Assembly (NCBI GenBank): GCA_033344735.1 | Contig: JAWPMW010000001.1 | Location: 372,001 to 436,000 of the forward strand | Length of the DNA: 64,000 bases | Source of the DNA: Gammaproteobacteria bacterium | GTDB taxonomy: Bacteria; Pseudomonadota; Gammaproteobacteria; UBA4575 | Reading direction: 5' to 3' | Made by a program: the position numbers and the translations under genes | Part shown: piece by piece, positions 17,622-24,309 of the stretch | Position numbering within the stretch: position 1 is the first letter of the stretch | Layout of the letters: each line of letters begins with the position of its first letter | The notes under the pieces: generated by a model | The model's database searches: none | What the model saw: only the letters and a program-made list of their open reading frames with translations | Told to the model about the DNA's origin: nothing

Positions 17622-18536
17622 ATGAATTCTTCTCGATTATTTGATTGGTTTGCATTATTCGCGTTAGTCGCAATGTTTGGTTCTGCATTTTTGTTAACCA
17701 AAATTGCTGTACAGGAAGTGCCGCCGGTAATGGTAGTTGCAGGGCGTATAGTTATTGGCGCTTTATTACTGTTGATTATTTCATATTCGCAAGGCGAAAG
17801 GATTTCTGCATTAAAGCCTTACTGGCCAATCTTACTTGCACTGGCATTGACAGGAAATTGTATTCCATTTTTTGTCATTACTTGGGGTCAGCAGTATGTA
17901 GACAGTAGCCTGGCCGGAATATTGATGGCAATGATGCCGCTAACAACTGTGGTGTTGGCTCACTTCTTTGTGCAAGGAGAACGTATTACCAAAAATAAAC
18001 TAATAGGTTTTTTACTTGGATTTTTTGGTGTTGTAATTTTAATGCAGCCAGAATTATTAGTTTCTTCTGATTTTGATTGGCTACATTTAGTTGCAATGTT
18101 TTTTATATTAACAGGTGCAATAAGCTATGCAGCTAATTCTATTATCGCACATTCATTGCCTAAAATTAGTTTGTCATTGATTTCGGCTGGTGTGTTACTG
18201 ATGGCTTCATTTGTCATTATTCCCTTGTCAGTATCACAGGGGTTTTCGTGGGTAGCAGAAACGTCTCCAGCTGCAATCTGGTCAGTTATCCTTTTAGGTG
18301 TTTTCCCTAGCGGGTTGGCTACTATTATATATTTTAGTGTTATTAGACGTGCAGGTGCTGCATTTCTTTCGCAAATTAATTATTTGATCCCTGTATGGGC
18401 TGTATTGTTAGGAATATTGTTTGGTGGAGAACAGATGACACTTAACGCAATAGTCGCATTAGTGGTTATTTTAAGTGGGATTGCAATAGCACAGAAAAAT
18501 AAATCAGCTAGAGAAGATTCAATATACCATGATTGA
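17622..18536 (+). CDS. EamA/DMT-superfamily transporter
   Basis: A 304-residue membrane protein with ten predicted helices in two EamA repeats (about residues 10-140 and 155-295). The first helix includes FGSAFLLTKIAVQEVPP, and the second repeat ends with a QINYLIPVWAVLLGILFGGEQ motif typical of RhaT/EamA exporters. Such proteins usually export metabolites or amino acids; the substrate is unknown. It is monocistronic and convergent with the bicupin gene, with 2 bases between coding ends. Confidence 0.88.
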   Translation: MNSSRLFDWFALFALVAMFGSAFLLTKIAVQEVPPVMVVAGRIVIGALLLLIISYSQGERISALKPYWPILLALALTGNCIPFFVITWGQQYVDSSLAGILMAMMPLTTVVLAHFFVQGERITKNKLIGFLLGFFGVVILMQPELLVSSDFDWLHLVAMFFILTGAISYAANSIIAHSLPKISLSLISAGVLLMASFVIIPLSVSQGFSWVAETSPAAIWSVILLGVFPSGLATIIYFSVIRRAGAAFLSQINYLIPVWAVLLGILFGGEQMTLNAIVALVVILSGIAIAQKNKSAREDSIYHD

Positions 18537-18538
18537 TA

Positions 18539-19222
18539 TTAATCTCTGTGAACAGGTAAACCACCAACACGTACATATATTAAGCAGCCATTTTTAGAGT
18601 AAGGTTTGTGTTTACTTAAATGCGGACTGCGTATCCAAGAACCAGTTGGGTATTCACCATGATCATCTTCAAATGTGCCTTCAATGACAAATATTTCTTC
18701 ACCACCAGGGTGTGTGTGCTCTGGAAAATAAGTGTCTGGTTGCCAACGCACTAATGCCATGTTCTCGGGATATTCTGATTGCGAATATAGAGGTAGCACT
18801 GTCAGGCCTTCGACCATTCCTTGGCGCCATTCCATATCACTAGTATTCACTGCTAACTTTTTACGATTATTGCCATCGTATTGGCGTAACCTTACAAACA
18901 ATGTGCAACCAATATCTGAGTAAGGTGCATGCTCAGTTCCGTCAGGATTTAATAAATATGTGCCAGCAGGGTAGCGGCCATGATCGTCACAAAATTCACC
19001 CTCTAGTACAAAAATTTCTTCACCCTGTGGATGAGGGTGTGTGCGAAATTTTCCACCTGCATCATATTTTACGATGCTAGTAACAGGGCCGAATTCACCT
19101 CCCTGACGATACAATGGCTTGCGCCAGACAGTACCGCTTGGGCTTGATTGCCATTGCAAGCTTTCAGTATAAACAACAACATGTTGGTTTAGGTCTGCAT
19201 TTATGTCGTCTAGTTGTTTCAT
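18539..19222 (-). CDS. Bicupin protein related to ChrR anti-sigma cupins
   Basis: A 227-residue protein made of two cupin domains of about 90 residues. Each carries the metal-binding set: HPHPQGEEIFVLEGEF in the first and HTHPGGEEIFVIEGTF in the second, each followed by the DDHG.YP.G segment and a final H.PYS. The repeats are close enough to show an internal duplication. The ChrR-type cupin is the C-terminal sensor of some anti-sigma factors, but the N-terminal zinc sigma-binding domain is absent and no sigma factor gene lies nearby. An enzymatic or storage metal-cupin role is equally possible. The stop of the TlpA-like gene lies 2 bases downstream, so the two are probably co-transcribed. Confidence 0.83.
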   Translation of the reverse strand: MKQLDDINADLNQHVVVYTESLQWQSSPSGTVWRKPLYRQGGEFGPVTSIVKYDAGGKFRTHPHPQGEEIFVLEGEFCDDHGRYPAGTYLLNPDGTEHAPYSDIGCTLFVRLRQYDGNNRKKLAVNTSDMEWRQGMVEGLTVLPLYSQSEYPENMALVRWQPDTYFPEHTHPGGEEIFVIEGTFEDDHGEYPTGSWIRSPHLSKHKPYSKNGCLIYVRVGGLPVHRD

Positions 19223-19224
19223 GT

Positions 19225-19770
19225 CTACTCATAAACAAGCAGTTCTAAAGCGTCTATATCAATCGCATTACGGCTATACCCAGCTAATTTATTTTCAGTA
19301 TTGTATAAAAGTTGTGAAGGCACACCAATTAATGTTGATTGAGTAATATCCTGATAAAGTACATTACTATGGTCAAAGTCCGTCAGTACATGTGTGTAAT
19401 TCAGATTACGCTCCTGGATTTGTCTTAGCGCCTTTTGCTTTTCTTCTAATCCATCGGTGACAACGCCTACCACAGTTAAGGGAATTGAAGGGTTATCCTG
19501 AATGAATTCAGCTAATTTTTCAAAATCACTTTTGCAGATATGGCAGTACGTTGCCCAAAACATGACAAGTTCCCAGCGTCCTTCTTGTAGCTCGTCTAAA
19601 ACCGAATTTTTAATTAATCCTTGTGGTTCTATAACTTTGCTTACTGATTGATTTACAGGGTTTGAGGTTGGTGTGTTATTACTCTTAGACGCAGACGTCT
19701 CTTCTTGATCAGAACAGGCCTGAAGCGTGGTAAATAGTAATATAACGAGAATGACAGAAAATATTTTCAT
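19225..19770 (-). CDS. TlpA-like thioredoxin-fold lipoprotein
   Basis: A 181-residue periplasmic thiol-disulfide protein. The N-terminus has a lipoprotein signal with lipobox ending LQAC (Cys about residue 19), followed by a Ser/Asn/Thr-rich linker. The thioredoxin-like domain starts near residue 60. The active site is CHIC within WATYCHICK, and the cis-Pro loop is in TLIGVPSQLLYN. TlpA/ResA-like proteins keep cysteines of cytochrome or copper proteins reduced; the partner is not evident here. It is transcribed upstream of the bicupin gene with a 2-base gap. Confidence 0.87.
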   Translation of the reverse strand: MKIFSVILVILLFTTLQACSDQEETSASKSNNTPTSNPVNQSVSKVIEPQGLIKNSVLDELQEGRWELVMFWATYCHICKSDFEKLAEFIQDNPSIPLTVVGVVTDGLEEKQKALRQIQERNLNYTHVLTDFDHSNVLYQDITQSTLIGVPSQLLYNTENKLAGYSRNAIDIDALELLVYE

Positions 19771-19897
19771 AATTATTTGTGATCTTATAGTTAACTAAAC
19801 ACTAGACCAAAATTATACGTCAGGTATTACAATTACCTATATTAATTGGTGATTGGGTTATACTTTGACCTAAACAATAACAGCTTTTGGAGGGTTT

Positions 19898-20758
19898 ATG
19901 GCTGCAACACGTGTACAAAAAGTATTGGATGAGGTCGGTTCGTTAGCTTTCCCAGGTATATATGACACACTTTCAGCCAAAATAGCTGAAAAAGTAGGTT
20001 TTCCTATGGCCTTTGTCTCTGGCTACTCGTTAGCAGCCTCCACCATTGGCGAGCCTGATTTTGGCTTGTTGACTCAAACTGAAGTGGTGGAACGTGCCAG
20101 ACAAATATGCTCTAGCGTCGATATTCCAGTCATTGTAGATGCTGACACGGGCTACGGTAATCCGTTAAATGTTTATCGGACGGTAAAAGACTTAATTGCT
20201 GCAGGTGCGGCAGGGTGTTTTTTAGAAGATCAAGTATGGCCTAAGAAATGTGGTCATATGCGTAACAAAAAAGTTATCGAGCGTGAGCAATATTTACAAA
20301 AAATCAGGGCTGCCGTAGAAGCACGAGGTGATGCAGATTTCTTTATAGTTGCGCGCACAGATGCTGAAGCAGTGTTGGGTCTTGAGGAAGCCATTGCAAG
20401 AATTGAAGGAGCGCGTGAGTTAGGTGCTGATGCTAGTTTTGTTGAAGCGCCAGGTTCATTAGAGCAGTTAAAAGAAATTGGCAAACGTGTCCCCAAGCCA
20501 ATGGTTGCTAATATGATTGAAGGCGGTAAAACGCCAGTGTTAACTAAGGAAGAATTATCTGAAATGGGTTTTCAGTTAATATTGTATCCGTTGACAGGGT
20601 TGTATGCAGCGGCGGCAAGTATGAGAGACTTTTATCAAAAACTAAAAAATGATGGTACAACTATTGGCAAAGAAAGTGAGTTAATGCAGTTTGCCGAATT
20701 TAACGATTTAATCGGTGTTGAGGAAAAATATCGATTGTCAGAAAAATTTGGAGAGTAG
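19898..20758 (+). CDS. Isocitrate lyase/PEP mutase superfamily enzyme
   Basis: A 286-residue TIM-barrel enzyme of the isocitrate lyase/PEP mutase superfamily. It has the family motif DADTGYGNPLNVYRTVK (about residues 82-98), the catalytic loop WPKKCGHMRNK (about 113-123) with the Cys seen in lyases, and VARTDAEAVLGLEEAI (about 149-164). Members include methylisocitrate lyase, oxaloacetate decarboxylase and phosphonopyruvate hydrolase. No prpC or prpD neighbours are present, so methylisocitrate lyase is not specially supported. GGAGGG lies just before the ATG. The stop is 15 bases before the convergent end of the 32-codon ORF. Confidence 0.85.
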   Translation: MAATRVQKVLDEVGSLAFPGIYDTLSAKIAEKVGFPMAFVSGYSLAASTIGEPDFGLLTQTEVVERARQICSSVDIPVIVDADTGYGNPLNVYRTVKDLIAAGAAGCFLEDQVWPKKCGHMRNKKVIEREQYLQKIRAAVEARGDADFFIVARTDAEAVLGLEEAIARIEGARELGADASFVEAPGSLEQLKEIGKRVPKPMVANMIEGGKTPVLTKEELSEMGFQLILYPLTGLYAAAASMRDFYQKLKNDGTTIGKESELMQFAEFNDLIGVEEKYRLSEKFGE

Positions 20759-20773
20759 TTTTACGCTGGGCGT

Positions 20774-20872
20774 CTATAAAAGCGTTGTCCATAGGTAAAA
20801 AATAACTGTTGCATATAGAGCGTAAGAAGTGGGGTCTATTAGTTCCCAATATTCATCATAAAGATCTTTCAT
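20774..20872 (-). CDS. Small putative membrane peptide A (32 aa), paralogue of the upstream ORF
   Basis: An unrecognised 32-residue ORF. The ATG (complement of 20870-20872) has AAGGA six bases upstream (20879-20883). It begins with an acidic/aromatic N-terminal segment, has the core YWELIDPTSY, and then a hydrophobic segment of about 15 residues running to the C-terminus and ending LWTTLL. It aligns with the ORF at 21013-21114: from the first Trp-containing pair to the LW pair, 9 of 21 residues are identical, with W..IDPT.Y conserved. The shared residues and matching RBS spacing argue for real genes. A 6-1-6 palindrome (TGAACT/AGTTCA) lies upstream at 20926-20938. The arrangement recalls light-harvesting alpha peptides, but no membrane His is present. 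Confidence 0.6.
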   Translation of the reverse strand: MKDLYDEYWELIDPTSYALYATVIFYLWTTLL

Positions 20873-20925
20873 ATGTTTTCCTTAATTTAAGTGTAATTTG
20901 TAGATACAGCTTCGATAGTATTGCC

Positions 20926-20938
20926 TGAACTTAGTTCA
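20926..20938. repeat. Short palindrome upstream of peptide A
   Basis: TGAACT and AGTTCA flank a single central base. The site lies about 55 bases before the start of the 32-codon ORF and could be an operator. This is position-based inference only. Confidence 0.3.
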
Positions 20939-20968
20939 CAGATTTAAATAATTAAAGTTAAGCGGTAG

Positions 20969-21002
20969 AAAAATCACTCCCAACGGTTTGTTAGAAGTGA
21001 TT
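20969..21002 (-). terminator. Terminator-like hairpin after peptide B
   Basis: On the minus strand AATCACT (complement of 20996-21002) pairs with AGTGATT (complement of 20972-20978) across a 17-base loop, and the second arm runs into five Ts. It starts 11 bases after the stop of the 33-codon ORF. It may end or attenuate transcription before the second small ORF. Confidence 0.5.
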
Positions 21003-21012
21003 AGTTAAATGC

Positions 21013-21114
21013 TTAAAATACTGCCAGCCATAGTCCAAATGTGCTGCATGTCCCAACTGTGTACAATGTAGGGTCAATAATGGTCCAGAATCTCTCATAT
21101 AACCTATTAAACAT
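21013..21114 (-). CDS. Small putative membrane peptide B (33 aa), first of a tandem pair
   Basis: An unrecognised 33-residue ORF with an AGGAG Shine-Dalgarno (complement of 21121-21125) six bases before the ATG. The N-terminal dozen residues are basic and aromatic (NRLYERFW), followed by TIIDPTLY and a hydrophobic stretch to the C-terminus (FGLWLAVF). The W..IDPT.Y core is shared with the ORF at 20774-20872. A near-perfect sigma-54 promoter lies about 65-80 bases upstream and a hairpin with T run follows the stop, so the gene has a promoter, RBS, ORF and terminator. The N-terminal W plus DP before one membrane span resembles light-harvesting alpha peptides, but the pigment-ligating His is missing, so no such function is claimed. 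Confidence 0.65.
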   Translation of the reverse strand: MFNRLYERFWTIIDPTLYTVGTCSTFGLWLAVF

Positions 21115-21176
21115 GATGTTCTCCTCTAGTAAAAAACATAAAAAAATTAAAAATGTATATAGATAATTTTCTACAC

Positions 21177-21193
21177 TGCAACCGCTGTGCCAA
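21177..21193 (-). promoter_or_regulatory. Sigma-54 (RpoN) type -24/-12 promoter
   Basis: The minus strand reads TTGGCAC, five bases, then TTGCA, which is the -24 (GG) and -12 (GC) pattern of RpoN promoters with the correct 12-base offset. Expected transcription starts near 21166, leaving a leader of about 50 bases before peptide B. An AACGTT-centred near-palindrome further upstream (around 21252) might be an activator site, though this is weak. Confidence 0.65.
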
Positions 21194-21342
21194 CTTTAAA
21201 CGCGTGAGGAAAGGCGATAAATGGCTGTATTTACTTATTTCTAAGACGGGCAACGTTCCAAACCAGAGCAGTTCTTAGTTTTAATGAATACTTTTTGTGC
21301 ATTTTTTAACAAATACACATATTAAGATTTGAGTTATTGATG

Positions 21343-21915
21343 TTAATTTGGAGAGGCAAGTACTAATGTCCAATAAACGCGAAAATCTGATAAATTATTT
21401 CGGGTGCAGGCTAGGCCTATTTCTTTGTGAGCACTATTCATAATATTGTGGCAGTGCTCTGGACTTGTCATCCATTGATCTAATGTTTGTTCAGGTGTAT
21501 CTGTACCGGCTGCAATGTTTTCAGCAACTGTTTTCCAATTGTAACCAGTGTTGGAAACGCGCTCGCTAGCAGATAAACCTAATGAACTATTATGGTCAAA
21601 GAAATTATTTTTAGCCATGTCATTAGAATGGGTAAGCGCTGCAAGCGATAACTTGTTATTCCATGTCAATGCAGGGGCAGCAGGGTGAGATTTCTCACTA
21701 CACACCCGTGATTGAGAGCGCAGTGCATTAATGTAACCAAGCACGCGTTGAATTCTTAGTTCGCTAAAATCGCACTGACTGGTTTTAGGGGGTTCTTTAT
21801 AAACAGGTGCTTTGGCAATTTTACGACTGTTAATATAATCAGACATACTGCAACTGCTCATCAAGAATAGTGAAAAAAATGTAAAAAACATGCTGCAGGC
21901 TATTTTAGATTTCAT
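21343..21915 (-). CDS. CAP/SCP (PR-1-like) domain lipoprotein
   Basis: A 190-residue envelope protein with a lipoprotein signal (lipobox ending LMSSC, Cys about residue 22) and a bacterial CAP domain from about residue 55 to the end. The domain shows the typical order: LGYINALRSQSRVC, LTWNNKLSLAALTHSNDMAKNN, then FDHNSS and the C-terminal HCHNIMNSAHKEIGLAC segment. The His and Glu residues of these motifs form the CAP cavity. The function of bacterial CAP proteins is not settled. Four cysteines in the mature part may form disulfides. It follows the gene at 21927-22253 by 11 bases on the same strand. Confidence 0.86.
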   Translation of the reverse strand: MKSKIACSMFFTFFSLFLMSSCSMSDYINSRKIAKAPVYKEPPKTSQCDFSELRIQRVLGYINALRSQSRVCSEKSHPAAPALTWNNKLSLAALTHSNDMAKNNFFDHNSSLGLSASERVSNTGYNWKTVAENIAAGTDTPEQTLDQWMTSPEHCHNIMNSAHKEIGLACTRNNLSDFRVYWTLVLASPN

Positions 21916-21926
21916 GACTATATTTA

Positions 21927-22253
21927 TTAATTATCTGGGTATAGTTTATAACAAGCTGACTGAATATATCTTGCACCAAGCTCTGTTTGTACTTGCTTTC
22001 CATATTTTAATACACAGGCGCTGGCGGTTTTAGGTCCAAACCATGAGCGTTTTTTTTCTATAAAAATCCTGTCATGAAATGCGAACTGATTTTTACATGA
22101 AGCGACAACTTCTTCAGCAATAGTGTCGCTCTGTACTTTTTTCATATTTTTCAATAAGCATTCCCAGTAGTTATCAGGACTGAACCAGCCTGCATTTGCT
22201 TGAGTGCTTATCGTTAGAATGCTAAGCATTACTAGTAAGAAAATTTTCATCAA
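21927..22253 (-). CDS. Small secreted protein with two Cys-containing repeats, unknown function
   Basis: I do not recognise this 108-residue protein. It has a clear signal peptide (hydrophobic core through residue 16, cleavage probably after ANA at 19-21). The mature part consists of two copies of a repeat with motif WF.P.....C.LK..K.VQ, later followed by A and C. Trp23, Cys32 and Cys53 of copy one correspond exactly to Trp71, Cys80 and Cys101 of copy two, a 48-residue period, with 11 of 34 positions identical. The four Cys could make one disulfide per repeat in the periplasm. The CAP-domain lipoprotein gene follows 11 bases downstream, so a shared envelope role is plausible but unproven. Confidence 0.72.
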   Translation of the reverse strand: MMKIFLLVMLSILTISTQANAGWFSPDNYWECLLKNMKKVQSDTIAEEVVASCKNQFAFHDRIFIEKKRSWFGPKTASACVLKYGKQVQTELGARYIQSACYKLYPDN

Positions 22254-22263
22254 GAAGTTTTTA

Positions 22264-22295
22264 AAACAAAAGACTTAGTTAAAAATCTTTTGTTT
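22264..22295 (-). terminator. Hairpin after the DUF1326 gene
   Basis: AAACAAAAGA (22264-22273) and TCTTTTGTTT (22286-22295) form a perfect 10-base-pair stem with a 12-base loop. The hairpin begins 18 bases downstream of the DUF1326 stop on the minus strand and its 3' side is T-rich, so it probably terminates that transcript. Confidence 0.5.
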
Positions 22296-22313
22296 GGATG
22301 GTGAGATCAAATA

Positions 22314-22919
22314 TCAATCAGGCCCGTATTGAAACGCTGCTGCAAGTCCAACTGTATTGGAGTGTGTGTGATCTATGCCGTTACTGCGGTACCAAGTTTT
22401 CTTGGATTTTGCGACACTAATTGGATTTCCAGGTGCGACAGCAAGAGGGTGATTACTAACAATGACATCTCCGCCGTCTTCGCCTTCAATTGTATACATT
22501 TCATTCTCGCCCACTTTGCCTATTTTTAAATGACGTTTTTTACCATCAATAGTAAATTCAATAGGGGCCTGTTCAACGGTTTTAACTTGGCTAATAAGAC
22601 CGGCTATAACTGCAAGATGCCCGCCATGTTTGCCACTCCATAATTCACTAATCGCCATAACTTGCATATCAGTAGCGCCATCATCGATATATAAATTTAC
22701 TTTCCAGCCTCCATCCGTTAACACGCCTGGTGCTTCAAGATATACTGCTACTTTGATGCCATCGAGTATTACTTCGCCTAAATTTCCTTTATCTATTCTC
22801 CAGCCAACAAGTGCATTGCAGTAACCTTTGGTCGGTGGCATGAGGAATATACATGGGCAAACTAAATCACATGTACAGGATTCAAAGTAATTTCCTTCCA
22901 GACTCCAATTATCAGCCAT
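22314..22919 (-). CDS. DUF1326 domain-containing protein
   Basis: A 201-residue cytoplasmic protein of the DUF1326 family, recognised by the N-terminal WSLEGNYFESCTCDLVCPC with four cysteines (about residues 5-23) and the GYCNALVGWRID segment that follows. The Cys cluster suggests metal binding. The family is very often encoded next to DUF2182 membrane proteins, and here a DUF2182 gene is divergent across 136 bases. No biochemical function is established for the pair. The protein has no membrane segment. Confidence 0.88.
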   Translation of the reverse strand: MADNWSLEGNYFESCTCDLVCPCIFLMPPTKGYCNALVGWRIDKGNLGEVILDGIKVAVYLEAPGVLTDGGWKVNLYIDDGATDMQVMAISELWSGKHGGHLAVIAGLISQVKTVEQAPIEFTIDGKKRHLKIGKVGENEMYTIEGEDGGDVIVSNHPLAVAPGNPISVAKSKKTWYRSNGIDHTHSNTVGLAAAFQYGPD

Positions 22920-23055
22920 AGTTATATTCCTTAGGTGAATGTTTTAATGTCATCATGAATGAATAGTATACTCAGCAACTAGTGAAATACAAACTTATTA
23001 AGTGATTGTTATTTCAAGTATTATCGTCTCTTACTCCCTAATTTCTTTGTGATTT

Positions 23056-23853
23056 ATGGTAACAAATTTAATTAAATCAAATTACTTTAGCCGTGATTAT
23101 CTGATTGTCTACACAGCGATGCTATTGGTCTTTTTGATCGCCTGGGGTTATATGGGCTACATGGGATGGGCAATGCAGCATATGGATATAGTTGATATGT
23201 GGATGCCACCACGTGCAGGTACTCGATCATGGCAGTTGTATGATTTCTTTATGCTGTTTGTGATGTGGGCAGTAATGATGATTGCGATGATGACACCTTC
23301 GGTACTACCAATGGTGTCAATGTATGTCACGGTTACTCATAGTAAAAAATCAAAAGCTCAAGCCTACACGCCTACCATAATATTTTTATGTGGCTATTTA
23401 GTTGCGTGGATATTTTTCAGTGTAGCTATTTCGATCGCTCAGTATCCTTTGCATGTTGTCGGTTTGCTGAATCCTATGATGGATAGCCGAAGCTATTTAT
23501 TAAGTGGGATTGTATTAGTGCTGGCTGGAATTTATCAATGGACGCCTTGGAAAGATGCATGTTTAGAACAATGTCGTAGCCCATTACATTACTTAATGAC
23601 ACGATGGAGGGAAGGTCATTGGGGCGCTTTTAGTATGGGGGTTCATCATGGGGCTTATTGTGTAGGGTGTTGCTGGGCATTAATGGCAGTGATGTTTGCT
23701 GTTGGTGTGATGAATGTTCTTTGGATGGTGTTAATTGCATTCTTCGTATTGGCGGAAAAGATCTCACCTATCTCATCTAAATATATTAGGATCATCTCAG
23801 GGCTGGGGTTGGTACTATGGGGAAGTTATTGGTTGTTTTTGTATCCTTGGTGA
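23056..23853 (+). CDS. DUF2182 family polytopic membrane protein
   Basis: A 265-residue integral membrane protein with about six helices and the DUF2182 hallmarks: a Met-rich WAVMMIAMMTPSVLPMV helix (about residues 72-88), and CLEQCRSPLHYLM (about 172-184) followed by GVHHGAYCVGCCWALM (about 197-212). The conserved Met, Cys and His residues inside or near the membrane suggest copper or another soft metal, but the family is uncharacterised. It is divergent from its usual partner DUF1326. A strong hairpin with T run follows at 23908-23939. Confidence 0.88.
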   Translation: MVTNLIKSNYFSRDYLIVYTAMLLVFLIAWGYMGYMGWAMQHMDIVDMWMPPRAGTRSWQLYDFFMLFVMWAVMMIAMMTPSVLPMVSMYVTVTHSKKSKAQAYTPTIIFLCGYLVAWIFFSVAISIAQYPLHVVGLLNPMMDSRSYLLSGIVLVLAGIYQWTPWKDACLEQCRSPLHYLMTRWREGHWGAFSMGVHHGAYCVGCCWALMAVMFAVGVMNVLWMVLIAFFVLAEKISPISSKYIRIISGLGLVLWGSYWLFLYPW

Positions 23854-23907
23854 TATTTAGATCACATAATAAAAATATGTAACACTTGTGGGTTATTTGA
23901 GCTTCTT

Positions 23908-23939
23908 AATAATTTTGCAACAATTACAAAATTATTTTT
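23908..23939 (+). terminator. Rho-independent terminator after the DUF2182 gene
   Basis: AATAATTTTG (23908-23917) and CAAAATTATT (23927-23936) form a perfect 10-base-pair stem with a 9-base loop. Ts follow through 23939. It lies 55 bases after the stop codon. Confidence 0.6.
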
Positions 23940-23992
23940 CTTGAGGACTGTATTGATAATAGATCTACTTAAGAAAGTGGCTAAAGAATTAA

Positions 23993-24280
23993 ATGGAATT
24001 AATAATGATAAAAGTTAAAACAAGTGATATTCATGGTAAAGGACTATTCAGCGCAAAAAAAATCTGCAAAGACACTGTGATTGGTAAATGCAAAGTTAAA
24101 AAAACCAAGAAATCAAATATGTATACTTTGTGGGTTGGTGACAAACCATTTGATGTGAAATGTAAGCTACGCTTTATCAATCACTCGGATGATCCAAATA
24201 TTGTTTATTACGATGATTTTACTGTCGTTGCACTTAGGGATATCAGTAAAGGTGAAGAGCTGTTACACAATTATGGTTGA
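23993..24280 (+). CDS. Compact SET-domain protein
   Basis: A 95-residue protein that is a minimal SET domain. It has the N-terminal SDIHGKGLFSAKKI, the central RFINHSDDPN (the NHS..PN cofactor-binding pseudoknot motif) and the C-terminal KGEELLHNYG. SET proteins methylate lysines using S-adenosylmethionine; small bacterial forms are common but their targets are mostly unknown. No pre-SET or post-SET Cys cluster is present. The frame is closed by TAA just before the first ATG; a second ATG at 24005 with GGA seven bases upstream may be the true start and would give 91 residues. It is isolated and convergent with the anion symporter gene. Confidence 0.8.
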   Translation: MELIMIKVKTSDIHGKGLFSAKKICKDTVIGKCKVKKTKKSNMYTLWVGDKPFDVKCKLRFINHSDDPNIVYYDDFTVVALRDISKGEELLHNYG

Positions 24281-24309
24281 GCTTAATAATTAGAACAAAT
24301 TAAGTTAGG

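Noticed and set aside
21205-21240. Seven-codon ORF with GAGGA on the plus strand.
   Set aside because: Too short and without a paralogue; the minus-strand signals in the area are much stronger.
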